This document shows, piece after piece, positions 7,791-14,826 of a stretch of DNA of 64,000 nt (the stretch's first letter is position 1; every line of letters starts with the position of its first letter). A program made the position numbers and the translations under genes. The notes below the pieces were generated by a model, which saw nothing but the letters and a program-made list of their open reading frames with translations, was not told where the DNA came from and ran no database searches. This stretch comes from Emcibacter sp. (lineage in GTDB: Bacteria; Pseudomonadota; Alphaproteobacteria; Sphingomonadales; Emcibacteraceae): NCBI RefSeq assembly GCF_963675455.1, contig NZ_OY776217.1, positions 3,396,001 through 3,460,000 of the forward strand, given 5' to 3'.

Positions 7791-9977
7791 ATGAATAAAT
7801 TAGCACTTTTATCCCTTTTGACCGCCAGCACCTCCTGCCTGGCATTACAGACCATTTCCTTCGCGGAAGAGCTCGACTCCGACCTTGGTCCCGAAGCCCC
7901 CCTCGAGGTTATTGTGGTTTCCGCCACCCGGACTGCAAACAGGCTTGTGGATGTCCCCGCGACAGTCAGTGTCATCACCGAGGAAAAGATCGATGCCCTG
8001 CTGTCCGATAATATTCGTGACATGCTGCGTTACGAGCCGGGCGTGGAAGCGACCAATGCCGGCCGTTACGGCCTTTCCGGTTTTAACATCCGTGGCCTGA
8101 CCGGCAACCGGGTCAAGATCATGGTCGACGGCACAGAACAGTCAGAAGGCTTTGCCTCCGGTCCCTGGCTGAATTCGCCGCGTAATTTTGTTGATATTGA
8201 TTCCCTGGAGCAAGTGGAAGTGCTACGCGGCCCGGCCTCAAGTCTGTACGGCAGCGACGCCATGGCCGGTGTGGTCGCCTTTACCACCAAAAGCCCGGCG
8301 TCCTACCTTGATAAGGACGGTAACGACACCGGCGGCGCGGCCAAAGCCCTCTATGACAGTGTCAGCAATACCACTGCCGAAACCCTGACCCTGGCCAACC
8401 GCACCGGCAAGCTGGAGAGCCTGATCCAGTACACCCGCCGCGACGGCAGCGAGACGGAAAATTTTGGTGAAAATTACAGCGACGCCCTCGGTAACGACCG
8501 CACCCTGCCCGATCCCTATGACTATTCCAGCGATAATATCCTGGCCAAAATTGAATATCAGGCGAGCGACGCCCACCGGCTTAACCTGGTCGGGGAATAT
8601 TTCCGCTCCACCAGCTTCATTGAACTGAAATCCCTGGAGGGCCCCTCCTATAGTTCCTCCTATAACTATTCCAACTATACCGGGGATGACGAATATGAAC
8701 GCAGGCATATCGGCCTGACACATGAATGGAACGCCAACAACATGCTGTTCGATACACTGGTCTGGGGTGTGGACTGGCAGGATAGTTCAGCTGAGGAACT
8801 GACCACCAACTACACGGAACGCTCCAGCTACCTCACCCGCCTGATTGACTACACCCACAGCGAGGAAGATTTCCAGGTTTCCGCCCAGTTTGACAAGATT
8901 TTCGGTAGTCATCACCTGACCTACGGCACCATTTTCCAGCACACGGAACAGGAAAACACCACCGATAAATATTATCCGGACATCGACCGGGATCCCGACA
9001 TCGCCCGCTATACCCCGGTGGTGACCGGCAAAAGCTTCGGTCTTTACCTGCAGGACCAAATCAAACTTCTGGACGGTGACCTGCTGCTGACCCCGGGCGT
9101 GCGTTACGACAGTTTCAAGGCCGACCCGGAAGCGGATGACCGTTATACGGAGGAACTTGCCAGTCACAGCAGCGACAAGGTCACCTTCCGCCTCGGCGGT
9201 GTCTATAAAATCACCGATGTCGTCTCTGTTTTCGGACAGTTCAGCCAGGGTTTCAAGGCCCCGGAACTGATCCAGCTCTATCGGGAAGACCAGAGTTCCG
9301 CCTCCCGCGGGTATGTAACGCTGGCGAATCCGGACCTGGAACCGGAAAGCAGCGATTCCTTTGAAGCCGGCCTGCGCATCAACAACAAGGCAGGAAGCTT
9401 TGAACTGACCGGCTTTTACAGCACATATGACAATTTCATCGAACAGACGGTGGATCGTTCAGGTACCCCGACCATCTACCAGTATGTGAACTATAACGAG
9501 GCCACCATCAAGGGCATTGAGGCGAGAGCCGCCCTGTGGCTGGATCAACTCGTGGGCGCCCCCGAAGGGCTCGCATTCCAGGCCGCCTTCGCTTATGCCA
9601 GGGGTGATACGGAAATTGACGGCGAAAAAACGCCGATCGATTCCATTTCCCCGACCAAGGCGGTGTTTGGCCTGACCTATGATGCGCCTGATGAAATCTG
9701 GGGTGTCGGCGTCAACCTGACCCTGGTCGGCAGCAAAAGTGCAGACCGGGTGTCCGATGAAGATTATTTCACCCCGGACAGCTATGCCCTAGTGGACCTG
9801 ACGGCCTATTACAACATCACCCCGGACCTGTCTTTGCGGGCGGCCCTGTTCAACATCACCGACAAGGAATACTGGATGTGGGAAGATGTGCGCGGGTATG
9901 CCAGTGATACCACTTATCTTGATCGCTTCAGCCAGCCGGGGCGTAATTTCTCCGCCAGCCTGAAATACAGCTTCTGA
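7791..9977 (+). CDS. TonB-dependent outer-membrane receptor, hemoglobin/heme type
   Basis: A 728-residue protein. ATG 7791 is chosen because GGGAG lies eight bases upstream and a signal peptide (KLALLSLLTASTSCLAL) starts there. A TonB-box-like segment VIVVSATR is followed by a plug (about 50-165: SVITEEKIDALL, GFNIRGL, VEVLRGPASSLYGSDAMAGV) and a 22-strand barrel ending in a C-terminal phenylalanine. The pair FSQGFKAPELIQLY and NPDLEPESSDSFEAGL is the FRAP/NPNL region of hemoglobin and heme receptors, but the histidine usually found between those motifs is absent, so the ligand may differ. It diverges from the CobN-like operon, and the Fur-like boxes suggest repression by iron. A vitamin B12 or other metal-tetrapyrrole ligand cannot be excluded. 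Confidence 0.9.
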   Translation: MNKLALLSLLTASTSCLALQTISFAEELDSDLGPEAPLEVIVVSATRTANRLVDVPATVSVITEEKIDALLSDNIRDMLRYEPGVEATNAGRYGLSGFNIRGLTGNRVKIMVDGTEQSEGFASGPWLNSPRNFVDIDSLEQVEVLRGPASSLYGSDAMAGVVAFTTKSPASYLDKDGNDTGGAAKALYDSVSNTTAETLTLANRTGKLESLIQYTRRDGSETENFGENYSDALGNDRTLPDPYDYSSDNILAKIEYQASDAHRLNLVGEYFRSTSFIELKSLEGPSYSSSYNYSNYTGDDEYERRHIGLTHEWNANNMLFDTLVWGVDWQDSSAEELTTNYTERSSYLTRLIDYTHSEEDFQVSAQFDKIFGSHHLTYGTIFQHTEQENTTDKYYPDIDRDPDIARYTPVVTGKSFGLYLQDQIKLLDGDLLLTPGVRYDSFKADPEADDRYTEELASHSSDKVTFRLGGVYKITDVVSVFGQFSQGFKAPELIQLYREDQSSASRGYVTLANPDLEPESSDSFEAGLRINNKAGSFELTGFYSTYDNFIEQTVDRSGTPTIYQYVNYNEATIKGIEARAALWLDQLVGAPEGLAFQAAFAYARGDTEIDGEKTPIDSISPTKAVFGLTYDAPDEIWGVGVNLTLVGSKSADRVSDEDYFTPDSYALVDLTAYYNITPDLSLRAALFNITDKEYWMWEDVRGYASDTTYLDRFSQPGRNFSASLKYSF

Positions 9978-9996
9978 TATCTTCCAGCTTCAGAAG

Positions 9997-10029
9997 AAAA
10001 AGCCCTGCTTTCGTAGCGGGGCTTTTTTT
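9997..10029 (+). terminator. Intrinsic terminator after the receptor gene
   Basis: AAAAAGCCCTGC pairs with GCGGGGCTTTTT across a TTTCGTA loop (one G-U pair), followed by further T residues. It separates the receptor transcript from the two exported-protein genes downstream. Confidence 0.85.
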
Positions 10030-10156
10030 GACCGGTCGTACATAAAGGAAATCCTCCTCCCTGATTTATTCCGGTACCCCCTTACATTCGTCATATATTC
10101 ACAGTATATTATTGTAATATTAGTTCTGAACTCATCCTTCCTAACAGGAGCACCTC

Positions 10157-10930
10157 ATGCGCCTCATCATTCTTCTTCTCTCGCTCACCCTGGGTATCAT
10201 GGCCGGCTTTTCCGCCCAGGCAGAACCGACCGAAATTTCCATTCATGTGCTGAGCAAGGACGCCAAGTTCATCGGCAGTTCAATGGGTGGCATGCGCATC
10301 ACCCTGCGCGATGCCCACAGCGGTGAAATTCTGGCCACCGGCCTGACCACCGGCGGCACCGGCAACACAAAACTTCTGATGCATAAGGACGGCGGACGCC
10401 GGGCCGTGATAGTGGACAAAACAGCCGGCGGCTTTCATACGACCATCGACCTGGATGAGCCCCGGCTGATCGAAGTGGAAGCCAAAGGCCCCATGGCCCA
10501 GATGCAGAGCGCGCACCGGATTGTCTCCAGCCAGTGGGTGGTGCCCGGCAAACATATCACCGCCGGCAACGGCTGGATCCTGGAACTGCCCGGTTTTGTG
10601 GTGGATATTCTGTCCCCGCCGGCAGCCCTGAAAATGTCCAGTGATACCAAAGTGGTGAAAATCAGCGCCAATGTGGTGATGATGTGCGGTTGCCCTACAG
10701 AACCGGACGGCATCTGGGATAGCAGCAAATTTGAAATCAAGGCGATCATCACCCACAACGGCAAGAAAGACGGCACACTGGACATGGTCTATAGCGGCCC
10801 GAAAAGCCAGTATACAACCAGCCTTCCGATTGATAAGCCGGGACTCTATGAGGTGACCGTCTACGCCTATGATCCCAGCAACGGCAATACAGGCCTTGAT
10901 AAAACCACCTTCCAGGTCCTCGGCAAATAA
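10157..10930 (+). CDS. Exported protein of unknown family with a CGCP motif
   Basis: I do not recognise this 257-residue protein. It has a signal peptide (LIILLLSLTLGIMAGFSAQA), then a beta-rich N-terminal half (about 24-115) resembling a carboxypeptidase-regulatory or transthyretin-like fold, and a second beta-rich domain (about 150-257). Between them is VVMMCGCPTEPDGIWD, with two closely spaced cysteines that could bind a metal or heme or form a disulfide. The ribosome site AGGAG lies six bases before ATG. It follows the receptor after a terminator and precedes the DsrE-like gene by 14 bases, so the last two probably form an operon. Its position in the CobN/TonB locus suggests a periplasmic binding or accessory role; that is inference only. 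Confidence 0.75.
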   Translation: MRLIILLLSLTLGIMAGFSAQAEPTEISIHVLSKDAKFIGSSMGGMRITLRDAHSGEILATGLTTGGTGNTKLLMHKDGGRRAVIVDKTAGGFHTTIDLDEPRLIEVEAKGPMAQMQSAHRIVSSQWVVPGKHITAGNGWILELPGFVVDILSPPAALKMSSDTKVVKISANVVMMCGCPTEPDGIWDSSKFEIKAIITHNGKKDGTLDMVYSGPKSQYTTSLPIDKPGLYEVTVYAYDPSNGNTGLDKTTFQVLGK

Positions 10931-10944
10931 ATGGAGAATATGAG

Positions 10945-11379
10945 ATGAAATTTCTAAACGTTCTGTTTCTGGCTGTCAGCCTGCTGCTGTCGGCCCTGAC
11001 CCTTACCGTCCATGCGGAGGATAAGCCGTCGATCCTGACTGTCATCACCAGCCCCGATACCCAGACCCAGGGCATGGCGTTTGTGCTCAGCCTCCAGTCG
11101 GTCAAACAAGGGGCCACAGTCCGGGTCCTGTTGTGCGGTCCGGCCGGTGACCTGGCCCTCAAAGGTGCCGCCGAAACCAGACTGAAACCCAAAGGCATGA
11201 GCCCGCAGATGCTGATGAACAACCTGATGAGCCAGGGAGTCGCTGTTGAGGTCTGCGCCCTCTATCTGCCCAACGCGGGCAAGACGCCGGTCGATCTGGT
11301 TGACGGGATCGGCGTGGCCAAACCGCCGGCCATCGCCGCCGCCATGCTGGCGCCCGATACCCGGCTGTTTACTTTTTGA
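10945..11379 (+). CDS. Exported DsrE-family protein
   Basis: A 144-residue protein with a signal peptide (LNVLFLAVSLLLSALTLTVHA) and a DsrE/DsrF-like alpha/beta domain: ILTVITSPDTQTQGMAFVLS at the start, VRVLLCGPAGDLAL in the middle, and SQGVAVEVCALYLPNAG near the conserved cysteine position. DsrE-like proteins move sulfur as persulfide on a cysteine; two cysteines are present here. Most family members are cytosolic, so an exported copy is unusual, although periplasmic DsrE-like proteins are known. Methionines are frequent around residues 88-98. It lies 14 bases after the CGCP-motif protein gene, with which it should be co-transcribed. It converges on the antiporter gene, 13 bases away. Confidence 0.78.
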   Translation: MKFLNVLFLAVSLLLSALTLTVHAEDKPSILTVITSPDTQTQGMAFVLSLQSVKQGATVRVLLCGPAGDLALKGAAETRLKPKGMSPQMLMNNLMSQGVAVEVCALYLPNAGKTPVDLVDGIGVAKPPAIAAAMLAPDTRLFTF

Positions 11380-11392
11380 AATCAGGCCGAGG

Positions 11393-13078
11393 TCACTCCC
11401 CGGCCGGTATCGAAACAGCATCCTTGAGCCGCCGGTAATTATCGGTGCGGAATTCGTCGATCAGTTCGTCCAGTTCCGCATCTTCCACCCCGAGGGACTT
11501 AAGTGAAATGGCGCCGAGCTGCAGGCTGGCCTCCAATGTTTCCGGCACGACCTGGACGCCAAGTTCGGCATAGTTTTCAGCTGTCGGTAAATCACGGGCG
11601 CGGGTAATCACCGGCAGACCCGGCCTCAGACGCCGGACCATCTGGATGGTTTTCTCTGCCGCCTTGGGGTCATCCAGCGTCACCACCACCAGTTTGATCT
11701 TGTAAACACCGATGGCCCTGAGCACTTCCTGCCGGCTGGCATCGCCAAAGTAGATTTTATTCCCGTTGCCCCGCCCCCGGGATACATGCTCCACATCCAT
11801 ATCCACGGCGAGCCATGGCTGATCAACAGCGGACAGGAGACGGCCAACGGTCTCCCCTACCCGTCCGTACCCGGCAATCATCACCTGCTTCTCGGCCTCC
11901 TGGGCGACTTCTTCGATCGTTGCCGCACCACGCCCGGCAACGGCTGTGGCCAACCTGTCCCCCAGCTTCATCATCAATGGTGTCAGGGCCATGGACAGGA
12001 CGATGATGCTGAGAAGCGGCTCCAGCAGACCCGGCGGCAAGGCGCCGCTGCTGTCTGCCAGGGTAAAAAGAATGAACCCGAATTCCCCGGCCTGGGACAA
12101 CAGGAAGGAGGAACGAAACGCTGCGGCCGTTTCCAGCCGGAACAACCGGGCCAGGACAAAAATCACCCCCACCTTCAGCAACAGAAGAGCTGCGGTACCG
12201 CCGATAATCAGCCCGAGGTCATCCATCACCGCCACCGGATTGATGGCCATGCCCACACTCATGAAGAAAAGCCCGAGCAACAGGCCCCGGAAGGGCTCCA
12301 CATCGGCCTCCACCTGATGGCGAAATTCATTGTCCGCCAGTAGCATGCCGGCAATGAAAGCGCCCATGGCCATGGACAGTCCCGCCTTTTCCATGGCCCA
12401 GGCAATACCAAGCACCAACAAAAGGGCCGCGGCGGCAAAAACTTCCTGGATGCGGGTGCGCGCGATCAGCCTCAGGGCCGGTCCGATGGCAAACCGCCCG
12501 CCAACCAGGGTAGCCAGAAAGATCCCCGCGGCTTCCAGTATCGCAAGTTCCATGCCTGCCGTGGCCCCGAAGCCGCCCTTTGCCGCCAGGGGCACCAGGG
12601 CCAACAACGGCACCACGGCCAGGTCCTGGAACAACAGAACTGAAAAGCTTGCCCGTCCCCAATGGGCCGTCAGCTGGTTTCGGTCCGCCAAAATCTGCAA
12701 TCCGAAGGCCGTCGACGACAAAGCCAGTCCAAAACCGACAATGACAGACACGGCAAATGACAAGGCAAGAGCATAGTGGATGATAAAGGAGAAAAGGATA
12801 CCCGTCAGCATAAGCTGGGCCCCGCCCAGTCCAAATACCAAACGGCGCATCACCCAGAGGCGCTGCGGCTTGATCTCTATCCCGATCAGGAACAGGAGGA
12901 AAACCACACCAAGTTCCCCGATATGGTGGATATTTTCCGTATCCTTAACAAGAGCCAGCCCATTAGGCCCGATCATGGCCCCGGCGGCCAGATAGGCCAG
13001 GGTCGCGCCAAAGCCCAGACGGGTAAAAATCAGGACAGCCACCACCGCCGCGGCCAGAAGAATAAGTAACTCGATCAT
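11393..13078 (-). CDS. CPA2 monovalent cation:proton antiporter (KefB/KefC type)
   Basis: A 561-residue inner-membrane protein. Residues 1-380 make about 12-13 membrane helices of the Na+/H+ exchanger fold, including SVLLFQDLAVVPLLAL with the conserved acidic residue and FLLSQAGEFGFILF near the end. Residues about 400-520 form an RCK/TrkA-N domain with the nucleotide-binding GYGRVGETVGRLL motif and an acidic partner (AVDMDVEH). Such proteins exchange K+ or Na+ for H+ and are gated by nucleotides or glutathione adducts. No KefF/KefG ancillary oxidoreductase is adjacent. The ATG has no clear ribosome site in front of it. Confidence 0.9.
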   Translation of the reverse strand: MIELLILLAAAVVAVLIFTRLGFGATLAYLAAGAMIGPNGLALVKDTENIHHIGELGVVFLLFLIGIEIKPQRLWVMRRLVFGLGGAQLMLTGILFSFIIHYALALSFAVSVIVGFGLALSSTAFGLQILADRNQLTAHWGRASFSVLLFQDLAVVPLLALVPLAAKGGFGATAGMELAILEAAGIFLATLVGGRFAIGPALRLIARTRIQEVFAAAALLLVLGIAWAMEKAGLSMAMGAFIAGMLLADNEFRHQVEADVEPFRGLLLGLFFMSVGMAINPVAVMDDLGLIIGGTAALLLLKVGVIFVLARLFRLETAAAFRSSFLLSQAGEFGFILFTLADSSGALPPGLLEPLLSIIVLSMALTPLMMKLGDRLATAVAGRGAATIEEVAQEAEKQVMIAGYGRVGETVGRLLSAVDQPWLAVDMDVEHVSRGRGNGNKIYFGDASRQEVLRAIGVYKIKLVVVTLDDPKAAEKTIQMVRRLRPGLPVITRARDLPTAENYAELGVQVVPETLEASLQLGAISLKSLGVEDAELDELIDEFRTDNYRRLKDAVSIPAGE

Positions 13079-13240
13079 GTTTTAAAAACCATTGGCTGGA
13101 AAATTCGCCTTCATGCTAGCCAAATCCCCTGCTCTCTGCAAGAAAAGCCAGCAAGGCGGCAAATGAGACAAGTTTTTTCATGCTTTCCCCAAAAAAATCA
13201 TGTGCGCTTGGTTGCATTTCGGCCTGGATTGGTCAGAGAA

Positions 13241-13288
13241 AATTGAGCCCCGAGAGAGAAAAATCAAACGACTCTGACCCCATTGATT
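13241..13288 (+). repeat. 48-bp direct repeat, copy A
   Basis: Begins AATTGAGCCCCGAGAGAG and ends ACTCTGACCCCATTGATT. It recurs at 13576-13623 with two mismatches, and the last 18 bases recur inverted at 14389-14406. Copy A directly abuts the remnant of a RAYT transposase. The stretch 13079-13240 before it contains no gene or signal that I can see. Confidence 0.85.
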
Positions 13289-13405
13289 GGCTGGTCCCTG
13301 GGCGGCGAGGAATTCCTGAATGGCCTGGAACTGCAGACCGGACGCAGGCTGCGGCCCGACAAAAGAGGGCGGGAAACTCTAAGGTGCGAGGCCGCCCTCA
13401 AGTAG
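13289..13405 (+). pseudogene. C-terminal remnant of a REP-associated tyrosine transposase (RAYT)
   Basis: One frame, immediately after repeat copy A, reads GWSLGGEEFLNGLELQTGRR and continues with LRPDKRGR up to a TAG at 13403-13405. This matches the usual ending of TnpA_REP/RAYT proteins, which have a ...PLG.EEF...LE..TGRRLRP.KRG pattern. The catalytic N-terminal part (HUH motif and tyrosine) is gone, so the gene is dead. The frame has no start codon of its own. The identification rests on a short tail and is my recognition of the family pattern. The flanking palindromes fit the known link between RAYTs and REP sequences. Confidence 0.6.
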
Positions 13406-13481
13406 CCGAAGGCGATAGGGCATTAAAGAAAGAGCGGTAGCTATAAAAGAGGGGGAGGCCGTGAGGCCAAAGTTAGATTTA

Positions 13482-13522
13482 GGGGGAGCTCAAGTAGCGA
13501 GGCTACGAGCGGTAGTTCCCCC
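13482..13522. repeat. REP-like palindrome with GTAG motif
   Basis: A nested palindrome: GGGGGA/TTCCCCC outside, GCTC/GAGC next, and GTAGC-GAG-GCTAC (13494-13506) in the centre. The GTAG tetranucleotide beside a hairpin is the hallmark of REP elements acted on by RAYT transposases. A related CTCAAGTAGC string occurs at 13397-13406, right at the end of the RAYT remnant. Confidence 0.5.
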
Positions 13523-13546
13523 TCAATCAAAAAAGAGAGGAACCGG

Positions 13547-13572
13547 TTAATTTCGGTTACTGTCACCGTAAT
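13547..13572. repeat. Left arm of a ~25-bp inverted repeat
   Basis: TTAATTTCGGTTACTGTCAC continuing into CGTAAT. Its inverse lies at 14316-14340 with a single-base indel. The two arms enclose the lipoprotein gene, the toxin remnant and repeat copy B, and look like the ends of an inserted or mobilised segment. Confidence 0.75.
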
Positions 13573-13575
13573 TCG

Positions 13576-13623
13576 AATTGAGCCCCGAGAGAGTAAAATC
13601 AATCGACTCTGACCCCATTGATT
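13576..13623 (+). repeat. 48-bp direct repeat, copy B
   Basis: Differs from copy A at two positions, 335 bases away. It sits directly inside the left inverted-repeat arm and 24 bases from the stop of the lipoprotein gene. Confidence 0.85.
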
Positions 13624-13646
13624 AGCTCCAACAAGAGCTCCAACCA

Positions 13647-14111
13647 TTATTTAAAAAATCCTGTCTTTGGATCGAAATCACATAATAATTTCCCATCAAG
13701 GATAATTTGTGGGGCAGTCACCACTTGTAAATATACTGGACGGTCATTTGTAACATAGTAGGTAGAAGTTATCTCTTCAATCCGCCCCCGACATAGTAGC
13801 ACAATAAGTGTATTATCATTCCTCCAAAATACGTCAGCACCGACACTAGTTCCAAAAAAAACCTGTTTCAAATCATTGCTCTTTTTCTGAAGTTTTGTGC
13901 CAAGATAAACCGAAGACCTGACTGCATTCAGCCCAACATTTTCAGATGAGATCAAAGCTACGACTTCATCGTCTGGCGAATTTACAATATACTCCTCAAG
14001 AGGCTTTTCTTCACTACATGAAACTAGCATGGTAAAGAAAAGTAATACTGCCAAACTACAAAATAGCCATCTATATCTAAGAAATTCACGGTTTCCCATA
14101 GCAACCTGCAT
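13647..14111 (-). CDS. Small lipoprotein, probable immunity protein of the adjacent toxin tip
   Basis: A 154-residue protein. A basic start and hydrophobic stretch (WLFCSLAVLLFFTMLVSC) end in a lipobox, LVSC, at about residue 32, so it should be processed by signal peptidase II and anchored in a membrane. The mature part is beta-rich (VVALISSENVGLN, SSVYLGTKLQ, TLIVLLCRGRIEEI) and matches no family I know. Its start overlaps the end of a toxin-like reading frame by 26 bases (or 14 if it starts at ATG 14099), the usual arrangement of toxin and immunity genes. Base composition is clearly richer in A+T than the neighbouring genes, a sign of transfer. The immunity role is inferred from position, not from sequence. 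Confidence 0.6.
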   Translation of the reverse strand: MQVAMGNREFLRYRWLFCSLAVLLFFTMLVSCSEEKPLEEYIVNSPDDEVVALISSENVGLNAVRSSVYLGTKLQKKSNDLKQVFFGTSVGADVFWRNDNTLIVLLCRGRIEEITSTYYVTNDRPVYLQVVTAPQIILDGKLLCDFDPKTGFFK

Positions 14112-14313
14112 CGTAATAGTCTACCCCTCTCATGATGATCGGCATCTCGCCTTCAAGCGTCCCGTTTTCATATAGAGAATAGGCATCCGCGCCATTCTCT
14201 AAATCTCCTCGATCAATTCCATATGCCCGACCTGTCGCTGCATAATGAAAGTTACCTAGATCACGACCAGCTTTTGTCGGCTTATTAGTCTTTATTACGG
14301 TGTTATTACGGTG
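14086..14313 (-). pseudogene. Orphan polymorphic-toxin C-terminal tip (toxin-44-like)
   Basis: A 75-codon open stretch without a start of its own, bounded upstream by TAG at 14314-14316. It reads KPTKAGRDLGNFHYAATGRA, then YGIDRGDLENGADAYSLYEN, and ends PIIMRGVDYYDAGCYGKP before TGA 14086-14088. The GN.HY..TG pattern followed by a D/YY tail resembles the toxin-44 group found at the ends of RHS and other polymorphic toxins; the match is by eye and uncertain. The RHS or secretion part that should precede it is missing: repeats occupy its place. It therefore looks like a displaced or truncated tip that kept its immunity gene. It is absent from simple ORF lists because it lacks a start codon. Confidence 0.55.
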
Positions 14314-14325
14314 CTATTACGGTGA
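14293..14325. repeat. Three tandem 11-bp units
   Basis: TATTACGGTGT, TATTACGGTGC and TATTACGGTGA follow one another without spacer and run into the right inverted-repeat arm, of which the third unit forms the beginning. They mark the point where the toxin reading frame ends upstream, so they may record slippage or repeated excision at this border. Confidence 0.75.
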
Positions 14326-14340
14326 CAGTAACCGAATTAA
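14316..14340. repeat. Right arm of the ~25-bp inverted repeat
   Basis: ATTACGGTGACAGTAACCGA plus ATTAA, the inverse of 13547-13572. It lies 3 bases upstream of the toxin remnant's open frame. Confidence 0.75.
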
Positions 14341-14388
14341 CACCCCTCACGCCCCATCTTACCCGGGTTTTTTGAATCCCACTCATAT

Positions 14389-14406
14389 AATCAATGGGGT
14401 CAGAGT
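14389..14406 (-). repeat. Inverted partial copy of the 48-bp repeat
   Basis: AATCAATGGGGTCAGAGT is the exact inverse of the last 18 bases of copies A and B. With copy A at 13271-13288 it gives outer inverted ends for a segment of about 1.1 kb. The 157 bases between this copy and the tRNA hold no gene that I can see. Confidence 0.8.
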
Positions 14407-14563
14407 CCTTTGATTTAACCCCTCTTCATCTTATCCCGCCAGGCTTTCGTTCCGGTCGCCGCCGCGCGGTTTCGTCTCAACCCACCGTCCCAGCGGATCA
14501 TAGAGGAAAGACGCGGAGACCCGGGAAAAAAAGTTTCAAACACTTCAGGAAAGTTTCAAAAAT

Positions 14564-14638
14564 TGGCTGGGGTGGCAGGATTCGAACCTGCGCATGGCGA
14601 GATCAAAACCCGCTGCCTTACCACTTGGCTACACCCCA
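14564..14638 (-). tRNA. tRNA-Gln (anticodon TTG), CCA encoded
   Basis: Read on the - strand, the acceptor TGGGGTG pairs with CACCCCA, the D-arm is GCC-AAGTGGTAA-GGC, the anticodon arm is GCGGG-TTTTGAT-CTCGC with anticodon TTG at loop positions 3-5, and the T-arm is GCAGG-TTCGAAT-CCTGC. A G discriminator and CCA complete it. The cloverleaf is intact. It borders the repeat/toxin island, a common insertion neighbourhood. Confidence 0.97.
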
Positions 14639-14721
14639 TCACGCGCGACTGGCGGGAAGTGAGGGGAACATATCAAAATAATCACAAGTTTCAATCCTGT
14701 TTTTCCCCTTCACCCATTTTT

Positions 14722-14750
14722 TTGTCATAATTCTGTCAGAGCAGTGTTAT
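14722..14750 (+). promoter_or_regulatory. Possible sigma-70 promoter of the epimerase gene
   Basis: TTGTCA (14722-14727), a 17-base spacer and TGTTAT (14745-14750), four of six matches in the -10. About 75 bases before the epimerase start. Plausible but not unique in this AT-rich stretch. Confidence 0.35.
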
Positions 14751-14826
14751 TAAAGATTTCGCAATAAGCTTGGGCTATAAGTCCGGTTAAACAAATAACG
14801 AATTAAGTCTAATACAGGGGTCTTGA

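Noticed and set aside
13180..13440. 86-codon + strand frame across repeat copy A
   Set aside because: It crosses the repeat and the RAYT remnant in another frame and has no recognisable protein features; the RAYT tail is read in a different frame.
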